64,000 nucleotides of DNA from Bifidobacterium sp. ESL0690 (GTDB lineage: Bacteria > Actinomycetota > Actinomycetes > Actinomycetales > Bifidobacteriaceae). Positions 55,477 to 63,639 of the stretch are shown one piece after another (within the stretch, counting starts at the first letter, position 1; every line of letters starts with the position of its first letter). Made by a program: the position numbers and the translations under genes. A model generated the notes under the pieces. It did not search any database. It saw nothing but the letters and a program-made list of their open reading frames with translations, and was not told the DNA's origin. Where the stretch lies: positions 1,674,001 to 1,738,000 of the forward strand of contig NZ_CP113939.1 in NCBI RefSeq assembly GCF_029392315.1, read 5' to 3'.

Positions 55477-56373
55477 TTACTTCTTGCTTGCCCTTGGTGC
55501 CGGCTTGGCCGGTTTCGCAGGCTTGGCAGACTTAGGTGAAGCCGCTGGCTTCGGCTTGGCGGAAGACTTTGCAGCACTTGTAGCCGACTTTGCGGATTTT
55601 GCAGGCTTCTCCGACTTGGCAGGCGCTTCGGCCTTGCTGCCCTTGGACGCTGCCTTGACAGGGGCCTTCGGTTCCGCTGCCTTCGCAGACTTTGCAGGAG
55701 CGGAAGCTTCTGCTGCCTTAATCTCATTGACCGCAGCTTTCGCCGCTCCGGCTTCCTGTGCCTTTTCCTTCTCCTTGGCCGCAAGCCTTGCCTTCTGGCG
55801 GGCCTGACGGTCGGCACGGGTATCGGCGCCGCGACGACGCTGCTCGGACTTGGCGTGCACCTTCTTGCCCTTGGGAGCCAACGTCATGAAGATGTTGCGC
55901 CCCTCGTGCTTCGGATAGAACTCGATGGTACCGTACTCGGAGACCTCATCGGCCAGACGCTGCAGGAGCTCCACGCCACCGATAGGGCGTGACTGTTCGC
56001 GGCCGCGCAGCATGATGGTGACCTTGACCTTGTCGCCGCCTTGCAGGAAGCGAATGACATGGCTCTTCTTGACCTCGAAGTCATGCTCGTCGATCTTGAG
56101 CCTGAAACGGATTTCCTTGATCTCGGCCGCACTCTGGTTGCGACGCGCCTCGCGCTGCTTGATCTTCTCGTTGTACTTGTACTTGCCATAGTCGATGAGC
56201 TTGGCCACCGGAGGATCCGCATTCGGCGCCACCTCAACCAAATCGAGATTTGCTTCCTTGGCCAGATTCAATGCGACTGAGGTCGCGATGACCCCGACCT
56301 GCTCGCTGTTCGGGCCGATCAGGCGTACCTTGGAAACGCGTATCTCGTCGTTAATGCGTGGTTCTGCGCTGAT
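55477..56373 (-). CDS. infC: Translation initiation factor IF-3, ATC start, long C-terminal tail
   Basis: IF-3 binds the 30S subunit and rejects wrong start codons. Residues 1-~180 cover both domains ([93 protein letters not shown]). The conserved actinobacterial start is immediately before SAEPRIND, and no ATG, GTG or properly spaced TTG exists there. ATC at 56373, six bases after GGAG, fits the rare initiation codon used by infC for autorepression. About 115 Ala/Lys/Pro/Ser-rich residues are added at the C-terminus. Confidence 0.9.
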   Translation of the reverse strand: MSAEPRINDEIRVSKVRLIGPNSEQVGVIATSVALNLAKEANLDLVEVAPNADPPVAKLIDYGKYKYNEKIKQREARRNQSAAEIKEIRFRLKIDEHDFEVKKSHVIRFLQGGDKVKVTIMLRGREQSRPIGGVELLQRLADEVSEYGTIEFYPKHEGRNIFMTLAPKGKKVHAKSEQRRRGADTRADRQARQKARLAAKEKEKAQEAGAAKAAVNEIKAAEASAPAKSAKAAEPKAPVKAASKGSKAEAPAKSEKPAKSAKSATSAAKSSAKPKPAASPKSAKPAKPAKPAPRASKK

Positions 56374-56721
56374 GATGAACTCCAATCCTTGCTGCTCTTG
56401 GACGCGCCGCCGGCGGAAAGTTCATAACACCGAATGTTTTCGGCATCACTCGCAACAGGGATTCAAAACACAGGCATCGAATTAATTGATGCAACGAAAA
56501 GCCACGGCAAATGCCGAGCTTTCGATTCCCACTAAACATAGGAATGTCTTGAACCCGAAGCTACGAAAAGCTTCCAGGTGGAGCGCACCCACTTTCTTGA
56601 TTTCTCAAGCCTGTTTTAGTATACCCTGCCTGCAGACAATCCGCGACATTCCCGAACCGGCTCATCGATGTCAAAGACTTATCATAGATGTGATTTCAAT
56701 CACATTTTAAAAGGAGAAGGT
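56374..56721. other. Divergent leader region between infC and the dehydrogenase gene
   Basis: This holds the infC leader with small hairpins (for example CGCCGCCGGCGG near 56407 and CCGAATGTTTTCGG near 56431) and, near 56680, the promoter region and palindrome of the dehydrogenase gene. I do not recognise a known L20-type or other riboregulator, though autoregulation of this operon through its leader is common in other bacteria. Confidence 0.45.
56689..56704 (+). promoter_or_regulatory. TGTGA-N6-TCACA palindrome ahead of the dehydrogenase gene
   Basis: TGTGATTTCAATCACA is a perfect 16-base palindrome ending 17 bases before the ATG. A TATCAT sequence at 56680 could be the -10, which would put the palindrome over the transcription start, as for a repressor. 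It matches the CRP/FNR-type half-site spacing; the binding protein is not known. Confidence 0.6.
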
Positions 56722-57786
56722 ATGAGAGCTGTACGTTATTACGGCAAAGAACATATCCAGATTGACGATATTCCGGAACCGGAGCTGAAACCGGGAACCA
56801 TCAAAATCAAACCGGCCTACACCGGCATCTGTGGATCAGACCTGCATCTTTACTTTGACGGCCCCGAAAGCGGCGGCATCACACCCGGCGTCGCCCATCC
56901 ACTTTCCGGCGAAAAACTCCCCACAGGTTTCGGCCATGAATTTTCCGGCGTCGTCGAAGAAATCGCGGATGACGTCGACACCACCATCAAGATCGGCGAC
57001 CATGTTGTCGTCGAACCGCTCATGGTTTGCGGCAAATGCTATGCCTGCAAGTCCGGCAATTACAACGCCTGCGAAAAGATGGGATTCATCGGAGTCAACG
57101 GTGGCGGCGGCGGCCTGAGCGAGCATATCGTGGTCGAGTCCCGCTGGGTACACCCCATCGGAGATCTGCCGCTTGACCAAGCTGCGCTCATCGAACCCAT
57201 GTCAGTGGCCTATCATGCGGTGCGCCGCACCAATCCCCAGCCTGGCCAGACCGCCGTGGTCGGCGGTGCCGGCCCCATCGGCCTGCTGATTGGCACTGTG
57301 CTGAAAGCCAAGGGCGTCCGCGTCATCATCTCCGAGCTCTCCGGTGCCCGTAAGGAAAAGGCCTTGAGCTCCAAGTCTGCGGACATCGTCATCGACCCCA
57401 GCAAGGAAGATCTTGGCAAACGGGTGCACGAGGAGACCAACGGCGCCGGCGCGGATATCGCGTTCGATGCGGCCGGCTCCGAAATTGTGGTTCACCAGTT
57501 GCTTTCCGCCCTACGTCCTGAAGGAAGGCTGGAAATCGTGGCGTTGCATGCCAAGCCCGTCACGTTCAACGTGCTTCCTGAACTTATCATGCCTGAAAAG
57601 CTCGTCGGGGCTTCCATCGGCTATGCTCACGATCACGAACCCGTCATCAAACTGGTGCACGACAAGCACATCGATCTCTCGCAGTTCATCACTGACCGGA
57701 TCGAAGTCGACGACATCGTGGAGAAAGGTTTCAAAGCCCTGCGTAACGATGCCGAGCACCATGTCAAGATTATCGTGCAAATGTGA
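56722..57786 (+). CDS. Zinc-dependent alcohol dehydrogenase, 2,3-butanediol dehydrogenase type
   Basis: This is a medium-chain NAD(P)-dependent dehydrogenase. The catalytic Zn site is formed by Cys in GICGSDLHLYFDGP and the His-Glu of GFGHEFSGVV. The structural Zn site is the four-Cys lobe CGKCYACKSGNYNAC. The nucleotide fold is TAVVGGAGPIGLLIGTVLKAKGVRVIISE. The opening MRAVRYYGKEHIQIDDIPEPELKPG and the SGGITPG-type loop resemble (R,R)-butanediol dehydrogenases; a sorbitol or other polyol substrate is possible. The ATG follows AAAGGAGAAGGT. A palindromic operator candidate lies just upstream. Confidence 0.82.
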   Translation: MRAVRYYGKEHIQIDDIPEPELKPGTIKIKPAYTGICGSDLHLYFDGPESGGITPGVAHPLSGEKLPTGFGHEFSGVVEEIADDVDTTIKIGDHVVVEPLMVCGKCYACKSGNYNACEKMGFIGVNGGGGGLSEHIVVESRWVHPIGDLPLDQAALIEPMSVAYHAVRRTNPQPGQTAVVGGAGPIGLLIGTVLKAKGVRVIISELSGARKEKALSSKSADIVIDPSKEDLGKRVHEETNGAGADIAFDAAGSEIVVHQLLSALRPEGRLEIVALHAKPVTFNVLPELIMPEKLVGASIGYAHDHEPVIKLVHDKHIDLSQFITDRIEVDDIVEKGFKALRNDAEHHVKIIVQM

Positions 57787-57807
57787 TTGCCTGTAGCAGG
57801 CAATAAT

Positions 57808-57848
57808 AAAAAATGGCGGGTACTCAATCGGAGTTGCCCGCCATTTTT
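57808..57848. terminator. Bidirectional terminator between the dehydrogenase and GNAT genes
   Basis: AAAAAATGGCGGG pairs with CCCGCCATTTTT. The A and T runs on the two sides serve the convergent genes on both strands. Confidence 0.88.
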
Positions 57849-57852
57849 CATC

Positions 57853-58359
57853 TCACACCGACGTATCGAAATTGGCGTATTCAAGGTCTTTCATTGCGCC
57901 ATTGTCCTCCACCTGTACCTCACCGGTGGGATGAAAACCCATATGACGGTAGAAACCCTGCGCCTTTTCGTTGCTTTCCAGCACCCACAACACGACACGC
58001 TTGGTGGGCAGAGCATCGAACACCGCCTGAGCCAACCTGCGCCCGATGCCCAAACCCTGGCAACGCTTGAGCACATAGATTGCAGCCAATTCGCCAGTAT
58101 CGGGATAGTTGCTCGGTTCGCGTGCGGGGTTGACAAGCTCGGCGTAACCCACCACTTCGCCGTCCGCCAGCGCCACGAACACGTTTGCCGGATCATGGCG
58201 TTTGGTGACCTCAAGCGCGAACTCCGGGGTGATCTTGTCTACCAGCCATTGCGGAAGCTTGCCCTGATAGGTCTCGCGCCAAGTACGCGAGTGCACCTCG
58301 GCTTTGGTCTGAAAATCGGCCGGCGTGATGTGACGAACGACCAAGTGACGGTCTGGCAT
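57853..58359 (-). CDS. GNAT family N-acetyltransferase
   Basis: This is a 168-residue acetyl-CoA-dependent acyltransferase of unknown substrate. The fold is recognisable from VVRHITPADFQTKAEVHSRTWRETYQGKLP at the start, the motif A segment LAAIYVLKRCQGLGIGRRLAQAVFD (acetyl-CoA pyrophosphate loop QGLGIG) and VVLWVLESNEKAQGFYRHMGFHPTGE. AAGGGA precedes the ATG. It is divergent from thiN across REPIN-like element B. Confidence 0.9.
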   Translation of the reverse strand: MPDRHLVVRHITPADFQTKAEVHSRTWRETYQGKLPQWLVDKITPEFALEVTKRHDPANVFVALADGEVVGYAELVNPAREPSNYPDTGELAAIYVLKRCQGLGIGRRLAQAVFDALPTKRVVLWVLESNEKAQGFYRHMGFHPTGEVQVEDNGAMKDLEYANFDTSV

Positions 58360-58381
58360 GGATGAATCCCTTCATATTCCC

Positions 58382-58535
58382 GGCTCACATTTTTTCGAGG
58401 ATCTTAAAAAATGTGAGCCCGAAACGAACATCGCTCACGGCATAATACCATAATCCCAACGTTTCCGGGCTATTGAAAAAATGGTAAATGTTCATTTGAC
58501 TCACATTTTTTGAAAGGCCCGAAAAAATGTGAGCC
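58382..58535. repeat. REPIN-like element B: two inverted 38-base hairpins
   Basis: Hairpin 1 (58382-58419) has the arms GGCTCACATTTTTT and AAAAAATGTGAGCC. Hairpin 2 (58498-58535) has GACTCACATTTTTT and AAAAAATGTGAGCC. Between them GAACAT and ATGTTCATTT mirror each other. The design matches element A at 27399, but it lies between divergent genes, so a terminator role is unlikely here. Confidence 0.85.
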
Positions 58536-58558
58536 TTCAAAAGAGTAACCTCCATATT

Positions 58559-59308
58559 ATGACCTCTCTAAAGCCTTGCATCATCTTTGCCGCGGGAACG
58601 TATTTCGGCAATGAGCCATGTGCCGACGAACTTCCTGGGGACGCCTTTGTCGTGGCGGCCGACGGAGGGCTCGACCATGCGCGTACCTTGGGGCTACGTC
58701 CGAATCTGGTCATCGGTGATTTCGACTCCACGCAAACACAGATTCCACAGGGCGTAGAGACCATACAGCTTCCGCCGGAACATGACGATCCGGACATGTT
58801 ATCTGCACTGAAAGCAGCCTGGTCGAGAGGATATAGGGACTTCCGCATTTACGGTGGACTGGGCGGTCGAATCGACCACACCATCGCCAACATCCAGATG
58901 CTCGCATTACTCGCGCACAACGGCGGGCACGGGATGCTTTTCGGCGAACACACCGTGGTCACCGCCATCTGCAATGGCTCGTTATCGTTCGCTTCGGACG
59001 CCCTGAAAGACGATGCCGCAAACCGCATGGTCTCAGTCTTTTCTCACGCCGATACCTCATATGGGGTAAGTGAAACCGGACTCAAATACGAGCTGGACAA
59101 CGGCACGATGCGCAGCGATACCGTTCTCGGCGTCAGCAATGAACTACTCGACGAACGCCCGGCATCCATCAGCGTCTCCGACGGCACTCTTATCGTCACC
59201 TTCCCCTTCGAAGCGACGCTGCCGACGTCCAAAACGAATATCAAAGCCTCAGAAACGCTGGGACCGCTGGCTTCGCACGTCTCGGCGCTGCTCAATAAGT
59301 CACGCTGA
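58559..59308 (+). CDS. thiN: Thiamine diphosphokinase
   Basis: It transfers pyrophosphate from ATP to thiamine to make the cofactor thiamine diphosphate. Family motifs: VVAADGGLDHARTLGLRPNLVIGDFDST, then PEHDDPDMLSALKAAWSRGYRDFRIYGGLGGRIDHTIANIQML, then VSVFSHADTSYGVSETGLKYELDN and GVSNEL. The length of 249 aa from the ATG at 58559 is slightly above average. Shine-Dalgarno is poor. REPIN-like element B lies directly upstream and may contain or disturb the promoter. Confidence 0.93.
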   Translation: MTSLKPCIIFAAGTYFGNEPCADELPGDAFVVAADGGLDHARTLGLRPNLVIGDFDSTQTQIPQGVETIQLPPEHDDPDMLSALKAAWSRGYRDFRIYGGLGGRIDHTIANIQMLALLAHNGGHGMLFGEHTVVTAICNGSLSFASDALKDDAANRMVSVFSHADTSYGVSETGLKYELDNGTMRSDTVLGVSNELLDERPASISVSDGTLIVTFPFEATLPTSKTNIKASETLGPLASHVSALLNKSR

Positions 59309-59338
59309 CGAAACCGCGCACAGATACAAAGTTTCTAT

Positions 59339-59371
59339 CGGGCAAAGCTTGAAATTTGCCCAACAATTTTT
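59339..59371 (+). terminator. Intrinsic terminator after thiN
   Basis: GGGCAAA pairs with TTTGCCC over a seven-base loop, followed by AACAATTTTTA, about 30 bases after the stop. Confidence 0.75.
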
Positions 59372-59525
59372 ACTGGAAATCCAGCCGGTTGGAGTAAAGC
59401 CACCCATCCCTAACCTGACTGTGGGCCATCGAACACAATATTGGTCACGCTTCCCGCATTTCTTGCTTTCACGCCACCGCAAGAAACCCTAGAATCAAAG
59501 CAACAACGCGATGAAAGGACCCACG

Positions 59526-59966
59526 ATGACCAACGCAAAAACCAAGGCAAAAACCACGAGCCCGAAGCCTGATCCCGCCCAGCAGGACGGCAAGGTGCTC
59601 TTTGTCTGCTATAACCACTGCTCCACCTGCGCCAAGGCACGCAAATGGCTCAATGAAAACGACGTCGATTTCACCGAACGCGACATCAAAGGCGATAACC
59701 CCACAGCTACCGAGCTCAAGCGATGGTGGAAGGCGAGCGGCCTGCCGCTCAAGCGTTTCTTCAACACCTCAGGCATGCCCTATCGCGAGATGAAACTTAA
59801 AGACAAACTGCCTGAAATGAGCGAGGATGAGCAACTGAAACTCCTTGCAACCAATGGGATGCTGGTCAAGCGCCCGATAGTTGTGAACGCTAACAAAATA
59901 TTGGTCGGTTTCAGCCCTGAAACGTGGCAAAACGCCTTTTCTGGTACAGCAGACACGTTAAAATAA
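59526..59966 (+). CDS. ArsC/Spx-family thioredoxin-fold protein
   Basis: A 146-residue protein of the arsenate reductase-like (YffB/Spx) family. The redox motif [24 protein letters not shown] carries Cys 32 and Cys 35, followed by [28 protein letters not shown] and the conserved [17 protein letters not shown] (cis-Pro strand). No ars genes are nearby, so a glutathione/mycothiol-independent thiol role is more likely than arsenate resistance; this is inference. The ATG at 59526 is preferred over 59511, with AAAGGA upstream. Confidence 0.85.
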   Translation: MTNAKTKAKTTSPKPDPAQQDGKVLFVCYNHCSTCAKARKWLNENDVDFTERDIKGDNPTATELKRWWKASGLPLKRFFNTSGMPYREMKLKDKLPEMSEDEQLKLLATNGMLVKRPIVVNANKILVGFSPETWQNAFSGTADTLK

Positions 59967-60037
59967 CAAGTGTTGGTAAATATACAGCAATGAGGCGCGA
60001 GCCCGCGTCTCCAAGCTGTTCCTTTAGGGAGAATTAC

Positions 60038-61093
60038 ATGACAGTAAAGATTGGTATTAACGGTTTCGGCCGCATTGGACGCCTTGCGTTCCGTCGTATT
60101 TTCGAACTTCAGGCCCGCGGTGGCGAGGCCGGTGACATCGAAGTCGCAGCAATCAACGATTTGACCACGCCTTCCATGCTCGCCTACCTCTTGAAGTACG
60201 ACAGCACCCACGGCACCTTCCGTCACGATGACGGCACCCCGGTCGACGTGAAGTCCACTGATGACGCGATCGTCGTCGACGGCAAGGAATACAAGGTCTA
60301 TGCCGAGAAGGACGCCCGCAACATTCCGTGGGTGAAGAACGATGGCGTTGAGTTCGTGCTCGAGTGCACCGGCTTCTACACCTCCGCCGAGAAGAGCCAG
60401 GCTCACCTGGACGCCGGCGCCAAGAAGGTCCTCATCTCCGCTCCGGCGAAGGACGAGACCACCCCGACCGTCGTCTACGGCGTCAACCAGGACATCCTGA
60501 AGCCTACGGACAACATCGTCTCCTCCGGCTCCTGCACCACGAACTCCTTCGCGGCGCTCGTCAAGCTGCTCGACGACCAGTTCGGCATCAAGGTCGGCTT
60601 CATGACCACGATCCACGCCTACACCGGCACCCAGATGCTGCTTGACGGCCCCCGTGGCTCCAAGCCGCGCAACAACCGCGCTTCCGCGATCAACACAATC
60701 GAGCACTCCACCGGCGCCGCCAAGGCCATCGGCAAGGTTGTTCCTTCGGTCAACGGCAAGCTGCAGGGCCACGCCCAGCGCGTTCAGGTTCCGGACGGGT
60801 CCATCACCGAGCTCTTCACCGTGCTCGACAAGGAAGTCACCGCCGACGACATCAACGCCGCCGCCAAGAAGGCTTTCGAGAACAACGACACCTTCGGCTA
60901 CAACGCTGACAGCATCGTGACCTCCGACATCATCGGCGACACCCACGGTGGCGTTTTCGATCCTACGCAGACCGACGTCAACACCATTGACGGCACGACG
61001 CTGGCTCGTACGGTTGCCTTCTACGACAACGAGTACGGCTTCACCTGCAACATGATCCGCACCCTGCTCTACTTCGCCGAAATCAGCAAGTGA
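60038..61093 (+). CDS. gap: Glyceraldehyde-3-phosphate dehydrogenase, type I
   Basis: This is the glycolytic NAD-dependent enzyme at the lower end of the bifid shunt. The N-terminus [21 protein letters not shown] is the NAD fold. The catalytic SSGSCTTNS has Cys at ~166, with His in [17 protein letters not shown] is replaced here by the variant [23 protein letters not shown]. The length is 351 aa. AGGGAG precedes the ATG, and a strong terminator follows. Codon choice is strongly biased, as expected of a highly expressed gene. Confidence 0.98.
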   Translation: MTVKIGINGFGRIGRLAFRRIFELQARGGEAGDIEVAAINDLTTPSMLAYLLKYDSTHGTFRHDDGTPVDVKSTDDAIVVDGKEYKVYAEKDARNIPWVKNDGVEFVLECTGFYTSAEKSQAHLDAGAKKVLISAPAKDETTPTVVYGVNQDILKPTDNIVSSGSCTTNSFAALVKLLDDQFGIKVGFMTTIHAYTGTQMLLDGPRGSKPRNNRASAINTIEHSTGAAKAIGKVVPSVNGKLQGHAQRVQVPDGSITELFTVLDKEVTADDINAAAKKAFENNDTFGYNADSIVTSDIIGDTHGGVFDPTQTDVNTIDGTTLARTVAFYDNEYGFTCNMIRTLLYFAEISK

Positions 61094-61161
61094 GCAAGTC
61101 GCGGCGATAAGCTGCAGAACCGTTTCGCTTCCATTAGCGAAACGTGATTCGTAACGAAAGA

Positions 61162-61190
61162 TCCCCAGCCCAACGGTTGGGGATTTTTGT
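61162..61190 (+). terminator. Intrinsic terminator after gap
   Basis: ATCCCCAGCC with GGTTGGGGAT around a short loop is followed by TTTTTGT, 70 bases after the stop. Confidence 0.88.
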
Positions 61191-61367
61191 ATGTGAAACG
61201 TGTTCTTTCCTATGCGACCAATCTTTATTCGTCTCTGTAAATCGTGCCCTGACATGAATTATGCTCGGGACTTGACCAAACCGACATTCCGCACGAAAGT
61301 TCATCGAATCGCCAAAGCACGAATCTGGAAACGATACTGATAAACCAGAAGATTAGACTTGAGAGTT

Positions 61368-61877
61368 ATGAGCAAGAAACACAAAAAGGCAGCGGGGACA
61401 GCTTCTACGCCGGCTACGCGGGAACTGACCGAAGCGGGAATTCCCTTTAAAATCTATGAATACGAACATTCCTCCGACCACATGGACGAAGGCTACGGGC
61501 TTGAAGGTGCGGAAAAGCTCGGTGTCGACCCGCATCGCTCGTTCAAGACGCTTATGGCCGACACGGGCGACGAACGGGTCATCGGCGTGGTGCCAGTGAG
61601 CGGGCACTTGGATATGAAATATCTCGCGGCCGCAGTCGGCGCCAAGAAGGCGGCCATGGCCGAACCCAAGGTGGCACAGCGCGAAAGTGGCTACGTGGTC
61701 GGCGGCATCTCCCCACTCGGTCAACGCACCAAGCACAAGACAGTAATCGACGCAAGCGCGATGCAATATGACGAAATCATCGTCTCCGGAGGCAAGCGCG
61801 GCTTCAGCGTCGGCGTGAACCCGAACGATCTGGTGAAAGTACTCGGCGCGACCGTCGCCAAAATCGGCACGTGGTAG
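61368..61877 (+). CDS. ybaK: Cys-tRNA(Pro)/Cys-tRNA(Cys) deacylase YbaK family
   Basis: This trans-editing enzyme hydrolyses mischarged Cys-tRNA(Pro). The ProX/YbaK fold is visible: ELTEAGIPFKIYEYEHSSDHMDEGYGLEGAEKLGVDPHRSFKTLMADTGDERVIGVVPVSGHLDMKYLAAAVGAKKAAM and the G-loop VGGISPLGQRTKHKTVIDASA. The length of 169 aa is standard. The ATG at 61368 (MSKKHKK) is preferred over 61359; the ribosome-binding site is weak. Confidence 0.92.
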   Translation: MSKKHKKAAGTASTPATRELTEAGIPFKIYEYEHSSDHMDEGYGLEGAEKLGVDPHRSFKTLMADTGDERVIGVVPVSGHLDMKYLAAAVGAKKAAMAEPKVAQRESGYVVGGISPLGQRTKHKTVIDASAMQYDEIIVSGGKRGFSVGVNPNDLVKVLGATVAKIGTW

Positions 61878-61937
61878 ACCAAGACAATGCATTAGAATAG
61901 TGAACGGCAACAAAAACGTTTCTACACAGGAGTTGAC

Positions 61938-62888
61938 ATGACTTCACCAAACCTGCCCCCACGCTCGGGCCAGCAATTCACCATTTCGCACGGCGACTAC
62001 ACAGCGGTGGTCACCGAACTCGGCGCGACGCTGCGCAAACTCACCTACCGCGGCAAAGACATGATCGCCTCGTGGGACGCAGACAAGCCCGTTCCCTGCA
62101 CCAATGGCGAGCTGCTTGTCCCCTTCCCCAATCGCATCGAAGACGGCGTCTATACCTTTGAAGGAAAGACCTACACACTGCCCATCGACGAGCATGAGAA
62201 GCACAATGCCATCCACGGCTACGGTTACCGGGCGTTCTGGAACCTCGAAAGCCTCGAGGAGGATCGCGTCGCGCTTACTTGGCGAACCGGCAACATGAAA
62301 GGCTATCCCTTCGACCTGCTGGTCCGCGCCGTGTTCAGCCTGAGCGACGACGGACTTCAACTCACCCTCTGCGCAACCAACAATGACAGCATCGATGCGC
62401 CCTGGGCCCTGGCCATCCACCCGTGGATCGCCAACGGGTTCGGCGGCTACGGCGACGAAATCGACGGACAAAACGCGCAGTGCTCGGTCACCATTCCGGC
62501 GCGCACGCACGTCACCGTCAACGAGCGGCTGCTGCCCACCCGCACCGAACCTGTCAGCGGCAAGTACGATCTGCGTCAGCCCACGGCGCTCACCGAACAG
62601 CCGTACGATGACGCGTGGACTGACGTCGAGCGGGACTCCGACGGCAATACTTTCGCTACGCTCACACGCCCCGACGGGCTGACGGTGAGCGTCGGTGGCG
62701 ACAAGGCCATCACCTCTTTCCAGATGTGCACCGGCACCGGTTTCGCGCCCGAATCGCACCCGGCCGGCGTCGCCATCGAGCCGCAGACCGCCTATGCCAA
62801 CGCGTTCAACAGCGGCAAGGATCTCATCGTCATCAAGCCCGGCGAGACCAGCTCGACCAACCTCTATTTCAAGGCCGAGCAGCGCTGA
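61938..62888 (+). CDS. galM: Aldose 1-epimerase family protein
   Basis: It interconverts alpha and beta anomers of hexoses such as galactose. Features: QFTISHGDYTAVVTELGATLRKLTYRGKDMIASW, LLVPFPNRIEDGVYTFEGKTYTLP, the active-site His in NAIHGYGYRAFW, LAIHPWIANGFGG, and the C-terminal catalytic acid region CTGTGFAPESHPAGVAIEPQTAYANAFNSG. The length of 316 aa fits. ACAGGAGTTGAC precedes the ATG. The family also contains glucose-6-phosphate epimerase-like members, so the substrate is not certain. Confidence 0.88.
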   Translation: MTSPNLPPRSGQQFTISHGDYTAVVTELGATLRKLTYRGKDMIASWDADKPVPCTNGELLVPFPNRIEDGVYTFEGKTYTLPIDEHEKHNAIHGYGYRAFWNLESLEEDRVALTWRTGNMKGYPFDLLVRAVFSLSDDGLQLTLCATNNDSIDAPWALAIHPWIANGFGGYGDEIDGQNAQCSVTIPARTHVTVNERLLPTRTEPVSGKYDLRQPTALTEQPYDDAWTDVERDSDGNTFATLTRPDGLTVSVGGDKAITSFQMCTGTGFAPESHPAGVAIEPQTAYANAFNSGKDLIVIKPGETSSTNLYFKAEQR

Positions 62889-63003
62889 ATCAACACGGCT
62901 TATACTGCAAGCCAACGCCAAATCTTTGCCGTTGGCTTGCACGAAGTCGCAACAACGTGCGATAATGCCTAAGGCTTATTCATTAAAGGTAAAGGAGTCC
63001 ATC

Positions 63004-63078
63004 ATGGGAATGCGCGGACGTAAGCGTAAGGCACGCCGCAAAAAGGCGGCCAACCACGGCAAAAGGCCAAATGCCTGA
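63004..63078 (+). CDS. Ribosomal protein bL37 (24-residue actinobacterial micro-protein)
   Basis: A 24-codon reading frame encodes MGMRGRKRKARRKKAANHG followed by KRPNA. It has half basic residues and the ANHGKRPN ending that is the hallmark of bL37, the small protein found in the large subunit of Mycobacterium smegmatis ribosomes. AAAGGAG lies six bases before the ATG and a strong terminator follows the stop, so it is a complete single-gene unit. It is too short for most gene finders. Its expected place is inside the 50S subunit near domain II-V rRNA; the exact site is from the mycobacterial family, not seen here. Confidence 0.85.
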   Translation: MGMRGRKRKARRKKAANHGKRPNA

Positions 63079-63099
63079 GTTCGTTAGGTTAAGCGAATA

Positions 63100-63138
63100 A
63101 AAAGAATGCCTCGCAGCAAGTGCGGGGCATTTTTCGTA
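63100..63138 (+). terminator. Intrinsic terminator after the bL37 gene
   Basis: AATGCCTCGC pairs with GCGGGGCATT, followed by TTTCG, about 25 bases after the stop. Confidence 0.85.
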
Positions 63139-63193
63139 TACGAATTATGCTGCCTGATCGGTGACCGCGACGATGATGCCAGCTGGAGTCTAC

Positions 63194-63219
63194 AAAAAAG
63201 CCACGCACGGAAGCGTGGC
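63194..63219 (-). terminator. Intrinsic terminator after the anti-sigma gene
   Basis: On the minus strand GCCACGC pairs with GCGTGGC, followed by TTTTTTGTAG. It lies 30 bases after the stop. Confidence 0.85.
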
Positions 63220-63248
63220 CGGAAACGAATTTGATAGGTCTCAAAATC

Positions 63249-63542
63249 TTACGCTGAAGCGACTTCGCCGCCGCAGGATTCCTCGACGCAGCAGCGATCA
63301 AGTGTCGCCTCAAGCTTGGCGATCAGGCATTGCGGAGCAGAAGTAGGACGCAGCAAATCGCGCAGTTCGGCAATCAATGCCTTTTCGCGGGCATCGCAGC
63401 AGGATTCCGGGTTGAAGCATTCGTCGTCGGAGACGCGGCTGCTGGAATCGTAACGGGAGATTTCGATGTCGGTACGCGTCATGCCATCGGAATGTTGACT
63501 TCTCACCACCACTCGGCTGGTACGCTCGATTCGTCCGTCCAT
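63249..63542 (-). CDS. RsrA-like zinc/redox anti-sigma factor
   Basis: A 97-residue protein just downstream of an ECF-type sigma factor gene, the standard SigR/SigH-RsrA layout. The core REKALIAELRDLLRPTSAPQCLIAKLEATLDRCC follows the RsrA pattern (Cys, helix, Cys-x-K-x-E, helix, Cys). The H-x3-C-x2-C zinc motif is not standard: the His position is Thr or Leu, but seven Cys are present, including two CC pairs. It probably holds the sigma factor inactive until thiol oxidation; this is inference. GGAGAACGACG precedes the ATG. Confidence 0.72.
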   Translation of the reverse strand: MDGRIERTSRVVVRSQHSDGMTRTDIEISRYDSSSRVSDDECFNPESCCDAREKALIAELRDLLRPTSAPQCLIAKLEATLDRCCVEESCGGEVASA

Positions 63543-63639
63543 CGTCGTTCTCCTTTCGTTACATCTAATTGACTATTATTACTCATTTTGGCCGTTTTGG
63601 GGTTCGCGGATAGTGAAGATGCGGTTTCGGCTTACTTAC

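Noticed and set aside
59780..61255. A 491-codon antisense frame over gap
   Set aside because: It lies opposite a highly codon-biased gene and its Val/Gly/Asp-rich sequence is the typical shadow of such a gene.
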